NCBI GenBank assembly: GCA_019915135.1
Contig: JAHLMK010000014.1
Location: 930,001-994,000, forward strand
Direction of reading: 5' to 3'
DNA length: 64,000 bases
From: Strobilurus pachycystidiatus
Taxonomy: Eukaryota > Basidiomycota > Agaricomycetes > Agaricales > Physalacriaceae
The notes under the pieces were generated by a model. That model was not told the origin of the DNA. It saw nothing but the letters and a program-made list of their open reading frames with translations, and made no database searches. Below, in pieces: positions 46,520 to 57,535 of this stretch (position 1 is its first letter; every line of letters starts with the position of its first letter). The translations under genes were made by a program, and so were the position numbers.

Positions 46520-47467
46520 TCATTCCTGAATAACACCCTTGACTGCTTCTCGGTTCCAGTTTTTGTCCCATGCGCGCTTTTTCGGGGTGTTTGCGAAATC
46601 GCTGAGTTGGACAACGCCATGCAAGTCGAAACTGAACCTGATCGACTGCGTTTCATTTTCTTCCCAATTGTAGGCTTTGATCGTGAACATGGTTGCCACC
46701 ACCGAGCCAGAGGATATGTCCGGAAAATTGCCAGGGGACGTATACCAGCATTCTTCTGGTTGACCAGTAGTGGATCTGAGGATAGGAACTGATTCTCCAA
46801 TGAGTGGGGCAGCCCTCGTTGAGAGTTTGTTCACTTGCCCATTTCTTCGTACACGAGAGCGAAGGCTTTTCTCGATTCTCTCAAATGCTCGTTCTCGATA
46901 TTCTCAAGAAAGCGTTTGCCACCATCTAAATTGTGCTAAGCCTGAATTATGGGATTCAAAGGTAAAGACTCACAGTGCCAAAGCGGCGTATGTGATACAA
47001 ACTCGAGTCCATTGCATTCGGCAGTAGGGAGAGAATGTGCTCTGTTTGAAATGTCGCTGCCAAAAAGGCAGCGGTCCGATGCCAGGTCCGAACTAGAGGT
47101 TTGACGACTATTCGCCCCAGAACGTTTTCGCTGACCAAATCTGAAGCGACAACTTCCCCGATCAAGTAAAAGTAGGACGGGGCTGCGGGAGATTTCATTG
47201 GTCTTAGTATACCGGCTTCCGTCCGAAAATCGGGTGGGTCGCAGGAATGAATATTGATTACGCCACCGACGTCTCGGTTTGTCACCCATTTGAGTATTTG
47301 CCTGGTCGTACATCAGCTCGCGAAGCTATGTATGGCAAAAGAGTCAACCTAGCTTTGGTTCCATCGCCCCGACAGTGGTCTTTGAGTGTGAATAGAGGCA
47401 TCGGGCCAATTGGATCTGCGTGTCCGAGGCGGAACAATTCTATCCTCGGTTCCAACAAAGGAATCAT
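46520..47467 (-). CDS. Unknown protein, exon joins uncertain
   Basis: The minus-strand ATG at 47467 opens MIPLLEPRIELFRLGHADPI and continues LTLLPYIASRADVRPGKYSN. The next open segment (GVINIHSCDPPDFRTEAGIL, YFYLIGEVVASDLVSENVLG, RTWHRTAAFLAATFQTEHIL) is in another frame with no obvious intron, so an indel near 47287 is possible. The last segment carries SVVATMFTIKAYNWEENETQ and IRFSFDLHGVVQLSDF, stop at 46520. Short beta-strand-rich stretches like VVATMFTIKAYNWEE hint at an OB-like or beta-barrel fold, but that is only an impression. Family unknown. Confidence 0.4.
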
Positions 47468-47591
47468 CTTCAACGAGCTGATGTGATACTGAAGGTCGAT
47501 TGGGGTTTTGAACACTCAAGGGAAAGGCAAGAAGGGGGTATTTAACCAATTTTACCAAATTTTACAAAAAGATATTAGATTGCTTTTGTGT

Positions 47592-48705
47592 TTACGCGTG
47601 CATGGAAACGTCGATTGTATTTGACTTCCGCGCGCGCTTTGCTGGCGGTGCAGCGATCCCTCGCTGGGGAGCATGCGCGATCTTGAGTTTTTCCAGCATC
47701 TGTGATCGATTGAGTTGAGTGAAAATATAGATGAAGCGGGGACGAACCTTCGCGGCCGAACGATCGATGACCGCCACCTCCTCTAATTTAACGACGAAGC
47801 GGCTGAATTTCCCAAAAGTAGTGATGCGAAACGAGACTAATGCGTTCACCAAATGGCCGGGTTCGATGAATCGTCCAGAAGGTCGAAGTTCGAGACTGTA
47901 GCGAGGATTTTTAGTCAGAATGGGAAAGTGATTCGCATGCGCACCTCAGAGCGTCATCATCAGCGACCCATTCTTTGAATATAACTTCGTTGTCAGTCGT
48001 GTATTTGTGATTGTACGACCGACTGAGCCTCCGTAATTCATCGTCGGGATCGATATCAGCGGTTACGACGGCCTCTGGCAAGTTATCCGCGTGCTTCTCG
48101 CTCGTGAACAACCTACTCTCGGCGGAGAATAGAAGGAGATCGTCCATTTTCGGTGCCCGGTATTCCAACCCGTCGTCGCGACCGCAAAACGTCGACATGT
48201 ACTTGAAAATGGCTTCCACCGCCGTGTTTGCGTTGGTAAAATGGATGTCGTCCGCTAATGAAGTCAGGCGAAGGGATTGACGAATTAGAGACATTTTGTT
48301 ACTATGTATTGGATGAGAGCATTGTAAAATCGACTAGAGGACGACAAACCTGAAGCGACCTCCAGAGACGAGAAACGGAAGGAAGGCGCAAGAAAGCAGC
48401 CAACCTTGAACATTCAAGGTGACCTGTTCTCCGCTGTCTTTCCATACAAGATACTTGTTGCCGTCGCGAGCGTCAGACACATTAAAGGAAGTCTCTATGT
48501 CGGTTTCCTTTGTATATCGGTGGAGTTGAAGCTCTCCGGAATGTTCTTCACTGGAGCGAACTAATTGCAGAAGTCGGACGGAAGGTATTACTGCGAAATT
48601 TAGTTTGACGCTCAGGGCACAATTGAATTTTGCAGACTCACTGGCGTTGTCTTGCCAAAGTTGCTTCAAAGCTTCTATATCGACTTGTTGGTATCGCATA
48701 GCCAT
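47592..48705 (-). CDS. Unknown multi-exon protein with basic tail
   Basis: The ATG at 48705 opens MAMRYQQVDIEALKQLWQDN. Five exons join in phase through 46-52 nt introns near 48644-48593, 48351-48305, 47944-47898 and 47748-47701, giving about 290 residues. Blocks include VRLLQLVRSSEEHSGELQLH, NVQGWLLSCAFLPFLVSGG, FTNANTAVEAIFKYMSTFCG and RFIEPGHLVNALVSFRITTF with KFSRFVVKLEEVAVIDR. The tail AAPPAKRARKSNTID is a likely NLS. The FIEPGHLVNALVSFRI..FSRFVVKLEEV pattern resembles an OB-fold barrel, as in single-strand DNA-binding proteins, but this is inference. No frameshift: an apparently intact gene. Confidence 0.6.
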
Positions 48706-48864
48706 GATCGGAGTACACGTAGAAACGAGAAGTGTTTTATCTCAGTGTATATCGGAAGAGATGACCGATGAGCATTCGCCATGAAAACGGCGACTTATTA
48801 CGGATTCTGCCTCACTCTATCCACAGCATTCCGATGAAAGCGGCTGATCGACATTTACGACGTA

Positions 48865-49022
48865 AACGGTAAATTTTTGCGAAGCGTCGACCTCGCGATC
48901 TACGATGCTCAATGGAACCGGCAAATGGTTACAGATTCCGACTTACTCGACGTGAAGCATTTCATTGACACATATTTCAAATGAAAACGGTAAATCTTCG
49001 CGAAGTCTCGACTTCGCGATCT
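48865..49022. repeat. Two copies of a 39-bp block, 117 bp apart
   Basis: AAACGGTAAATTTTTGCGAA (from about 48867) and AAACGGTAAATCTTCGCGAA (from about 48984) both continue through GTCGAC-like sequence into CTTCGCGATCTA or CCTCGCGATCTA. They lie in the shared upstream region of two divergent genes. Confidence 0.7.
48999..49018. promoter_or_regulatory. Perfect inverted repeat, 9-bp arms, 2-nt centre
   Basis: CGCGAAGTC-TC-GACTTCGCG forms a complete palindromic hairpin or a dimeric protein site. The copy 117 bp to the left is an imperfect version. It sits between two divergent start codons, so it may be regulatory. Confidence 0.5.
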
Positions 49023-49442
49023 AGGGTTCCTCGCTAAGACTTTGCGATTCAGGGTGTTCCGCTAAAGACACTCGATCTAAATTTGCAATGAAATCGGGAA
49101 ATCGTTGCGGGCTGATCTCGTCGGAAACGTTCCGACTCCAGAGGGTGCGCGCCATTTTTCAACGAAATCATTTAAAACCAACCGCCGACACGTACCTGTT
49201 ACACTCGTCTGAATGTCAGCTCCCATGGTCACTAGATCCAACAACGGCGCCAGTAAACACGGGCATCCTCCCGAAACCGAGGAACCAGACCCAAAAAGAA
49301 TGAAGTGAGGATTTGCTGGAAACCGCTACAAGCCACTGATCACTGTTTTCTAGACCAAGCGGCACGCCCGGGTTCGCTCTTACTTTTTCTCGTTTGCTTG
49401 TCGCGAATTGACTCTTCTTCAGTCCCAAACCCTCAGGATCCG

Positions 49443-51083
49443 ATGTCCAGCAATTCGACAGGTCAGATTGATCTTCCCATTGTCCCCATTCTCGGACAGC
49501 TTATTTACCCCTCTATTTCCAGTGGCGACGGGCTTGCTCAAGAACATAAAGCGCGTACCGATACAAACAGCCCGGGGAAACCTTTACTCGCAGCGACGTC
49601 CTCTACTGGTCAACAAGTCGAATTAAACAATGCTTCTGGGTGAGAAGTCTATTTCCTTTACCCTTCAAAGTGTTAATCAATTTCTCTCACAGTCCTAAGC
49701 CTGGAAAACCCGACATTCGGGCTGCTGGCGGGTTGGCCTCATTTTTTTATTGTCTTTTTCGCATGTCGTTCATCTATTCCCCTAGTGATGCTAGATCCAG
49801 AGAGGAAGGACTAAAGCCTTCTCCAGACGTTGCAAAAGATGTCGGTATACTTCGTTCTCGCACTCCACCCAGCTTAGGACCGCCCCCTGCTAAACCTGAG
49901 ACGCCGTTCACCCCTGTCGGAACGAATCGAGTGCAACCACCGCCGTCGCCTGACTCGACCGCTCAGCCATCTTTTGTGCTCACTGCATTCGACCTACCGC
50001 CGGGCACACACAATTTGAAAGGCGTTGCGTATTCTGCGATGTGTGTCGGAAAAACCGGAGGCTCGGTTGATATTCCGACGTTCGAAGTCGCCGACGATAT
50101 CTTTGCGAACGAGAGCAACGCCGAGTACGTGATTCATTGACGTGCGCATACGATAAAGATTGACTCCTCAATCGTAGAAAAATCCTCCGCTCTGTCATGC
50201 GGCGCGGTCATGCGAGTCTCTTCAACCTCGCGACCATGAACCCCAAAGATTTCACTCTCCGCAGTACGAAGAAAGACGACAAGGCGACTGATCCCATGAG
50301 GATTGGTCAGGGTCGCCTGTTGAAGAAAGGCGCTAAAAAGGCGGCGTCGTGCTTCATCACAGGAATCGCTTTTGAATCACGTCTGGGAAATGGTGAAAAG
50401 TTCAAATCTATCGTCGTTCGTCCTTTCGGTCGAACAGTGGACCGGATGGCGGCTGTGTTAGGACCTGCCATGGGCATCAGCAACGTCGTTTTTCCAGTGG
50501 ATCAGGACGAAAACGGCTTGTTGTTCTCTACGTATCGCATGTCTTCCGTTGGTGCGTTCTCGTTTTCTATCTTTCGTTCTCGCCTTGAGATGGTCTTCAG
50601 CCGAAAACAATTCCGAGATGGACTCTAAGCCGCCTAGTGCCACTACGCACGGTCATGACATCTTGCCTTACAATCACACAAGTAACGTCTCATCTTATTT
50701 GTATTGATTGCTCTCTGACTATAATTGTAGTCCCCCTTTTCGACGGTCGCCAAGCCTTCGGTCTCAAAAAGTACTGGGACCTACCGCCCATTCATGGTGG
50801 AGAGGTCAAAGACAATCGCGCGGTCCTGGTTATCTTCACCATCTCCAAGTTCACGTCCAATGGAACAGCTCGTTTGAGTTTCAACGCTCAGAGTGTTACT
50901 CAATTGACGGACGATGTCGGTTACAAAAGAAAAGGAAAAGGCATTGGCGCTTCCTCTTGGCATGAGTCTATCCTTTCCCCGAAGCCCATCGGTGTTATTA
51001 ACCCAGTCGGGTTTCGCACGACGGAATCGTCTACCGTTGACTTTCAGTTATCGGAGGAAGACAGCGATGACGAGATTTATTAG
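49443..51083 (+). CDS. Unknown multi-exon protein with acidic C-terminal tip
   Basis: From ATG 49443 (MSSNSTGQIDLPIVPILGQL) six exons join in phase through introns of about 50-70 nt to roughly 400 residues. The N-terminal half is Pro/Ser-rich (RTPPSLGPPPAKPETPFTPV). The middle reads KKDDKATDPMRIGQGRLLKK, KKAASCFITGIAFESRLGNG and SIVVRPFGRTVDRMAAVLGP. The C-terminal part has IPLFDGRQAFGLKKYWDLPP, RAVLVIFTISKFTSNGTARL and SFNAQSVTQLTDDVGY, then ends QLSEEDSDDEIY. A beta-rich core plus an acidic tip is the layout of many single-strand DNA-binding proteins. That is suggestive only, and no family is recognised. An upstream exon near 49225 is possible. Confidence 0.6.
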
Positions 51084-51590
51084 TACACCGTCTTTGTTAT
51101 ACGGCTACATAATTGTGGTTGAATCTATCAGAATTGTATAGAAATTTGCCTCTTACATTTTTCCATTCGAGCGATCAATTCACTCAACATTCGGTGTTTT
51201 AGTGAATTCATCATGTACGGCCATCAGCGTTCATCAGTGGCCATCAGTGAACATAAGTGTACATCAGTGGACATCGATGGGTAACAATATCAGCTGGTGC
51301 ACGTACAACGCCATAAACAATTCTAATGAACAGCTTGATCTTATGCCGCGTCAGGTCGACCGAAGATGTACTAGATAAATAGCGATATGGCACAGAGCGG
51401 CCTTGGTGTCGAAACGTACAGAACAAAGCGACGAAACCACAATTGGTACAAGAACACAGAGCAAGGGATAGTGCAAAAAAAATTCAAGCAGGATCAAAAC
51501 TCTACCGCAAAAATTTGTGTCTAGTCCAACACTATTGAGTCGCAGGCCAAATCTACCCATTCTCGCTACGCGATCGCGACTGCTCTTGAT
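51084..51590. other. Convergent region holding a 10-bp repeat array
   Basis: Lies between two stop codons. Apart from the array at 51221-51280 it is AT-rich and contains no gene. Confidence 0.5.
51221..51280. repeat. 10-bp tandem repeat array (6 units), minus orientation
   Basis: Six units in exact register: CCATCAGCGT, TCATCAGTGG, CCATCAGTGA, ACATAAGTGT, ACATCAGTGG, ACATCGATGG. The reverse complement gives the same CACTGATGGN unit as the arrays at 43301, 58811 and 61701. No ACGCGT palindrome follows here. Confidence 0.85.
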
Positions 51591-52298
51591 CTAAGTCCTG
51601 TTATAGCCAGGAGGCAAAGGTCGACTGGAAGATCCTGCGGAAGGACGTGGTTGATTTCGGGGAGGTCGGGGATTCGGTTGACGATTGTATTGTCTTGTAG
51701 AAAGACGTGGGAGAGAAGGTGTCGGACGACTACGATTAGTCGGGGGAGGTGAAAGATCGTCATCGCTCGATAAATCTGTTCTGGGACGAATGCGCCGATC
51801 AGAAGAAGCATTTCGATGGGGACGGTCGCTGTAGAGCGGGCGGAGAATAACGACCATAAAACAGCTGGTGGAGGAGGAGAAGTCAATCATCGCGGAAAGA
51901 TCCTGGGAAGGGATGGAACGCGCAAGCATCATCATGTTTGGAGGATCGTGTGCGTGACAGCGGGATGGCAGCGGGAATGAGAATTGACGGTGACCGGGCC
52001 AAGGGTGTCGAAATTGATCATCATCGTCGCTAGATGAGAGGTCATGACCTCGAGGCAGAAGTGGAAGACGACATCGCGGGCCTGGGCGACGAGACAACGG
52101 AGGCGTATGGATGTGGTGTACCGAAATTGTGGTAGACGGGGTTACAGATGAGGAGTGGTTGAAAAGGTCCACTTCGGCTTTTGTAACACAAAAGAAGAGC
52201 TGCGGGGGGCACATATTGTGAAATTCTTCCTCGATGGCTCCGGCCGCAACGAGCCGCTGGAATTTCGTCCAATTTGATCGATGAATGCATCCCTTCAT
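51591..52298 (-). CDS. Unknown Ser/Pro/Arg-rich protein
   Basis: A 235-codon frame starts MKGCIHRSNWTKFQRLVAAG. The body is low complexity, with acidic-serine clusters (DLSSSDDDDQ, DLSSDDDLSP) and a C-terminal Pro/Arg-rich tail of RPTPSLPRLSTRQYNRQPNP type. It is probably disordered. No family is recognised. It could be a spliced gene with a shorter true coding sequence, or a chance frame in biased sequence. Confidence 0.35.
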   Translation of the reverse strand: MKGCIHRSNWTKFQRLVAAGAIEEEFHNMCPPQLFFCVTKAEVDLFNHSSSVTPSTTISVHHIHTPPLSRRPGPRCRLPLLPRGHDLSSSDDDDQFRHPWPGHRQFSFPLPSRCHAHDPPNMMMLARSIPSQDLSAMIDFSSSTSCFMVVILRPLYSDRPHRNASSDRRIRPRTDLSSDDDLSPPPTNRSRPTPSLPRLSTRQYNRQPNPRPPRNQPRPSAGSSSRPLPPGYNRT

Positions 52299-53029
52299 CA
52301 GCTTGTTTGCGCGCTTTCTGCGAGCCGTCGCCTTATCTTACGATAGACGATCTGTTAAAAAGTGGTGCGCGAGTCCAGTGGATCTTGAGAGGTAAACGGA
52401 TTGGTTGCACTTGGACGCCTAAACGGCCGGTCGTTTACAAGAGTATTATATTGAAATGAACGAAATGACAACATCTTTCTTTTGCGGAGGAGGAGCTTGC
52501 GACCACCATTGTCAATACAGTTCCTAGAAAAAAAAAAAGGATCAGTATCATCGATATGTGGTATGTGAAGCTATACTCGATGTACAAGAGATGTTGACAA
52601 TCGAGCTCAGTGAATATCTGGCGGAGATGAGGTCGAAATGCAATGGGACAAAGCAGGGGCGGCCGCCAGTATTCTTCTCGGATTCTTAAATGATTTTTTT
52701 CTGGTTCTGAAAATGCGCATGGGCCTTCTTCCGGTCCAGGCGACAGAAGAAAAAATCTTGTAAATCAGTCAACAAAGGGTAAATCGATAATGAAACCACG
52801 TTTAAGTCAAAGCCGCTCCCATGCTCATTTTCCAGGATCTGTGAGGAAAATTGCAACGGTTAGACGCAGCGCCATGTGTGGCCACGGCAATTGTTGAGCA
52901 TCCGACCGAGGAAATGGGAAGGGCATGCCGATTCGAGCGGCGAAATCAGGCACCAGTGCAAACTCCATCGGAGCTCAGCTGCTGCGCTCTTCTTATTCAG
53001 CGCCCCACTCCACATTTCGCTACTATCGT
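52299..53029. other. Intergenic
   Basis: AT-rich with A runs near 52527. Short frames only; no gene is supported. Confidence 0.4.
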
Positions 53030-53830
53030 GTAATCCCGAGTTTGCACGTGCCTCGGATGCGTCTCGATGGGCGTCGACGATGGTAATCTGCGGCTTGCAG
53101 TAGCAACAAATGTTTCGCCATTTATCTTTATTCGTTGAGGTCTTATCGTTGGCAAGCTCGATAATCTCGAGTCGCACGTCGACTAGGATGGTCTCGAGGG
53201 CCGCCGAACTTAGTCCAGGTTGCAGTGCACTGGAATGTGTTGTCGTCTTTTTCTCGCTATTCTAGTGGCTAAGCCGATGATCTCGAGTCGCACGTCGGCC
53301 TAGGATGTCTCCGCGGGCGGGCGACGCTGTGTAACCTCGCGGCTTGCCATAGCAACAAAAATACGGTATGTTTTCCGTTCTCTGCGCCGTCTTTCTTGCA
53401 CGCTCGATGATCTCGAGCGCACGTCTAACTAGTTAGAAGGTCTCCGAAGGCGCCGATGAGCTTAATTCGCGGTTTGCATGGTCATCGATGTTTCGCTGTC
53501 ATTTCGTTGCATTTTTGGAGAGAGAGTCTAGGCTATTGTTGACGATCTCAACAGAATTAGGCTTAGGAACGTCAAACGAGAGCGACGGCGCTGAATGGTG
53601 CGTTATGACATTCTTTCGTGCGTCCTTTTAATGCTACGGTCAATAAAACTCGAGTCTCACGTCGGTATTATAGTCTTTAAAGCGCCGACGCCGCTTAATC
53701 CGCGGTGCTCTGGCAATAGTCTGGCGCCCCGTTCGTTCGGATCCGGGGCTCACTTATGAATGTTGTTCCATCGGGAATATCGAGTCGCACGCGTGTAGAA
53801 GCGCCTTATCAGCGCGTTGTTGCGTAAGCG
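53030..53830. repeat. Degenerate tandem repeat, unit about 125 bp, 6-7 copies
   Basis: The landmark ATCTCGAGTCGCACGTCG or a variant occurs at 53164, 53280, 53410, 53646 and 53777, with spacings of 116, 130, 236 (two units) and 131 bp. A second landmark, CTTAATCCGCGGTTTGC or TGCGGCTTGCAGTAGCAACA, occurs near 53085, 53335, 53463 and 53690. Units share a CTAGGATGTCTC-GGCGCCGACG core. Copies are 60-80 percent alike by eye. No coding potential. Confidence 0.75.
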
Positions 53831-56381
53831 TGGGCTTACAGATTCCATGGGACTGTGCGATCGCTTGTTTACTTTGCCGTCTGTTCTTTGCCGTACAGTT
53901 GATTGGTCTACAGTCGCGGGCCGCTGTGTTTTCTCCTTGATCAAAGCGCTACGGAGTCTGGAAAGTCTGCTTTTAACCTATCGCTGTTCGACAAGCACAG
54001 GATGAGTCGTTATTCACCATTTAAGTGATGATAGAAAATTATGAATTGCTGATGGCACTGACGGGATCTATGATGGGACATCAATCGGTAGCAGGCCGGC
54101 GATTAATTCGGACCAAATTGTTTGAATCGACAAGGAATTTTGTCTCTGAAACCTTTAGGTCAGATTCAATGTTTAAAGAATCACAATTGTAATAATATCG
54201 GACATGGTCATCCACGTCAGTTGATCAACAGTTGCCTAAAGCCGTTGCAATTGCAAGGACAACGTACACCGTTGAGTGGTACGAGTGTATGTTCGCGCTC
54301 CAAGTCATCGATATGATGTTTATGACCAAAAGAGCACTGCGGGTTGCTGAGCATCAAGATGGCGAGAAGCGGCTCGGATGGGGCCGGGGAGGAAAAACAC
54401 GTTAACTCGCAATCATCGACACTGAGCTGGACGATGACCTTCCAAGCCATGCTTTTAATCCCGAAGGCAGTTAGAAGGGGCTTCACGACGGCTGCAAACC
54501 AAAAGTCTAAAGACTGATCTCAGATGACAGCACGATGGAAGACTGGGAGATCACAGAAATGCCGTGGCGAATTGCGATCAAGTCCTCATGAATCGCACAA
54601 ATTTCCTAATCGCTCGGACATGACGTCTGAAATATTGACCGGATTCACGTTCCGCAGAAAACCGGTCCTATCTCGCCAATGTAAATGCAGAAGTTGTTGC
54701 GAAGGAGTGAAAAGCGGGGGACGTCGGTGGAACGTTTCCCGTGTTGATATATTGGCCGACAACGACGCTGGGCCATCATGGGCTATGAGGATGAACATAA
54801 CTTCTTGCGAGCGAGGATTTGGTTGACGCGGCGCGAGATGTTGTGGGGAGCGAAGGGAAACATGGGGCTATCAAGGTAGGGCGGCGTGCCGGGGGCCGGT
54901 ACCGGGCGCGAAATGACAAGATACTGTGTTCAGATGAGCAACTATGGACTGTCAGCTTACGTTCAAGTTTCACGGTTAATGAAGTTCATCTATTTACTAC
55001 CGCCTTACACTTTACACTTTTTGAGATTGCGAGTTACATATCTCCTTACTGTACTTGAATGATCACTGGATAGCCTTATGCTAACTCACAGTGAATTTTA
55101 AATGAGTCCCCGAAAAATTGCCCGACTTCGGATCCAACATGAAGGGCCCGACGACTCAAAGCCCTATGAGATCCGTATAGCCGAAACTGTCAGATAACCA
55201 ATTACACAATGATGGGCTTTCCCTGTTCTTCGTGACTACGGAGCCTTGAGAAAGTTACGTCCATCCCAATTCGAGACGACGAGGAGTATTTTGATAACGC
55301 TTGTTCCTGACAATTCCGTGCTCGACTCTTGAGTCGGTGGTTAGCGGGTCCTAGAGAAGGGAATATAGGCGCTGATAGGCTATTACAGTACTCGTAGCAT
55401 ATTGATTGATGAGCTACTGGTCGTCAGAAACTATACTAAAGTGCTGAGCAACCGAAATGATTTTTCAGATGGAAGCGGCTCGAGAGGCCAACGAGCAGAG
55501 CGCGTCGTATTTCTGGTATCGCCTGGGGCCAATGTGGTCGCCAATTACCCAATAAGCGACCAGTACCGAGAAGCAACTGACTACCGTACCTTTTTGTCTC
55601 TTGACAGTGGCCTTACGCTCTTGGATCCAGCTGGTACGCCATTATCCAAGACACGCGAGCGGAGCCAAGGATCGTTCAAAGGTTCAACCTTGGTATTCGC
55701 GGTATGACATACAGCTGTCAAGGTCCTCGCTGGCTGGGTGGAGATCCTACTTGGAATGGATATCCCCATTTGTACTAATTCTAACCGTGAAAGCAAATAT
55801 TAGCCATAACTCGACGTTTGAGAATCTCGTCGAAGTGTTGCTCTGTATGTGCGATGCGAACATGTCGCTTGCGATACAAGCGAGTACGCGTTTGGCCCGC
55901 GTATGCGCATGCATAACGTTGTCGGATGGTCTGGCTATGAAAGACATTGCTGAACTATCACCATAGTGGTCCAGGGAATCTTAGCCCGCTGAAAAGGATT
56001 ATGCTACAGCTACAAGTTTTGAGTAAGCTCTAGAAAATAAAAGGAAACAACCCGTCGACGTCTTCGGCCGACAGACATCGCATAGCTACATTGTCAAAAC
56101 GTCTTATACCCACAGCCTTCCCACCTCGTGTCCGGCGCAAGCAGAGTAATAACAGAGCCGTGTGGAGGCTGGTTAACGCCTACTTCAAAATGCAAAATTC
56201 GACAAATCGCATCAGGACATCCGTCATACGAAAGCCCTGCCTGCTGACCCACCTTAGCCATTGGCAGAGAGCTCTGATGTTGTAAGAAAAAACCCCCTCG
56301 ACGAAGCACTCAGATATTCGGTTACGACCTGTGCGGACCGCCAGGGCGTGCCTCGCACCTCGTAGGCCTCTGCGATTGTCC
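53831..56381. other. 2.5 kb without a supported gene
   Basis: Contains short frames on both strands (for example 54217-54486 minus, 55601-55966 plus) with no motif and no in-phase splicing that I could find. A weak 10-bp repeat run (GATGGCACTG, ACGGGATCTA, TGATGGGACA) lies at 54051-54080. Confidence 0.4.
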
Positions 56382-56869
56382 TCAGGGCGTACGGATTGAA
56401 GTCGCGAGAATGCGGAGATACCTCCGCGACACGATGGCGGAGGGCTCTGGCATCCCGTTGGGCGGCGGCGGCGTCACAGCGCCATACTCCACGAAGTTGT
56501 CCACATGACCCTCGATTATATCCCTCTCGCCTTCTTCATCGATCGTCTCGACTTCGACCACGCCTTCCATTGTATCCTTGGTCTCGCCATGGAGAATCCT
56601 CGTAGGAATGGTCTCGGCGGTCCGCATCCCATGAACAGCATGCTGCCAATCAGTGACTAGATACTCACGGAACCACCGTGTATTCTTGGGGCCCCAAATC
56701 TCCCACGGGACTGGGTACATGTTGGTGGGTGTTGGATTATGAGGCTGGGATGCGTCGATAGTTTTCAGGGAGTGTGAGGAGAAGAAGATCGTGTCTGTGG
56801 TGGGCGTCGGCCCGATCTGCCGGCGGCTCGGTCTTGCATAGAGGGAGTACAAAGAGAGGGTGCCTTGGG

Positions 56870-57130
56870 AGCAAGATGTGTACCGGAAAGAAGAAGACAA
56901 AGGAATATACGCGGAGTCGTATGGGGTCGTCACTAGGGTCGACCATGTATACGCAGCAAGCAATGATGCGGTCAGTTATCGATGGAAAGTAAAGGTTGTT
57001 GGCACAGCGACTAGGCTCCGGCGACGGAATGTATCCAGGCGTAGGGTTGGCGCTTAAGGAACTGTGCCAGAACCTGGGACCTTCAGAAAGAGGGAGGAAG
57101 GAGAAGGAGCCAAGGAGCGCTGGTGGTGAA
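56870..57130. repeat. Segmental duplication, copy 1 (partner 57550-57810)
   Basis: The stretch from ATGTGTACCGGAAAGAAGAA through AAGGAGCGCTGGTGG occurs twice, about 680 bp apart, with a few mismatches. It is part of the F-box-like locus. Confidence 0.85.
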
Positions 57131-57424
57131 GGACGTTCTGACGGTGTATGAAAGCTGTAGACTTCGAGAAAGCCAGTGGGCTGCACTATGAGAAAAGATG
57201 TTTGCGAAACGAACGGAGTCTCTTGATACTTGAAAATAATACAAAAGATGACAGAGAAACGTAGTGAGATTGACAACTTGATAGAAGGAGAAGAAAATGA
57301 CATACGCAATATCCGGACTCTGGATGCCACACCTCGATAGTGTCCATCTCTTTCATCAAGAAACCGTTCAGATGGCCGGAGATTAGGATGCGAATGGCAC
57401 CCGCTAAATTGGTAAGAGGTTATT

Positions 57425-57535
57425 TCGGAGGGTTTTGGGACACAAGAACCTTGCCGAGTGCGATAGTGAACTGCAGACGAGAAGACTCTTGGATGATTCC
57501 GCGGACATGCCCGTTGACCTGAGAAATGGTAAGGG
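57425..57535. repeat. Segmental duplication (partner 58485-58595)
   Basis: TTTCGGAGGGTTTTGGGACA through GTTGACCTGAGAAATGGTAAG recurs about 1060 bp to the right with several substitutions, within the same locus. Confidence 0.85.

Larger units (their letters stand above)
48706..49442. other. Divergent region between two unknown genes, with repeats
   Basis: Contains the duplicated AAACGGTAAAT...CGCGATCTA block and the 20-nt inverted repeat at 48999-49018 (separate entries). A short reading MVTRSNNGASKHGHPPETEE starting at 49225 could be an extra 5' exon of the next gene, but I could not join it in phase. Confidence 0.45.

Noticed and set aside
49088..49303. 71-codon plus-strand frame as a separate gene
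   Set aside because: Wrong frame relative to the more protein-like MVTRSNNGASKH reading; no support for an independent gene.
53030..53830. CRISPR array
   Set aside because: Units are 116-131 bp, diverged and without a repeat-spacer layout; eukaryotic context.
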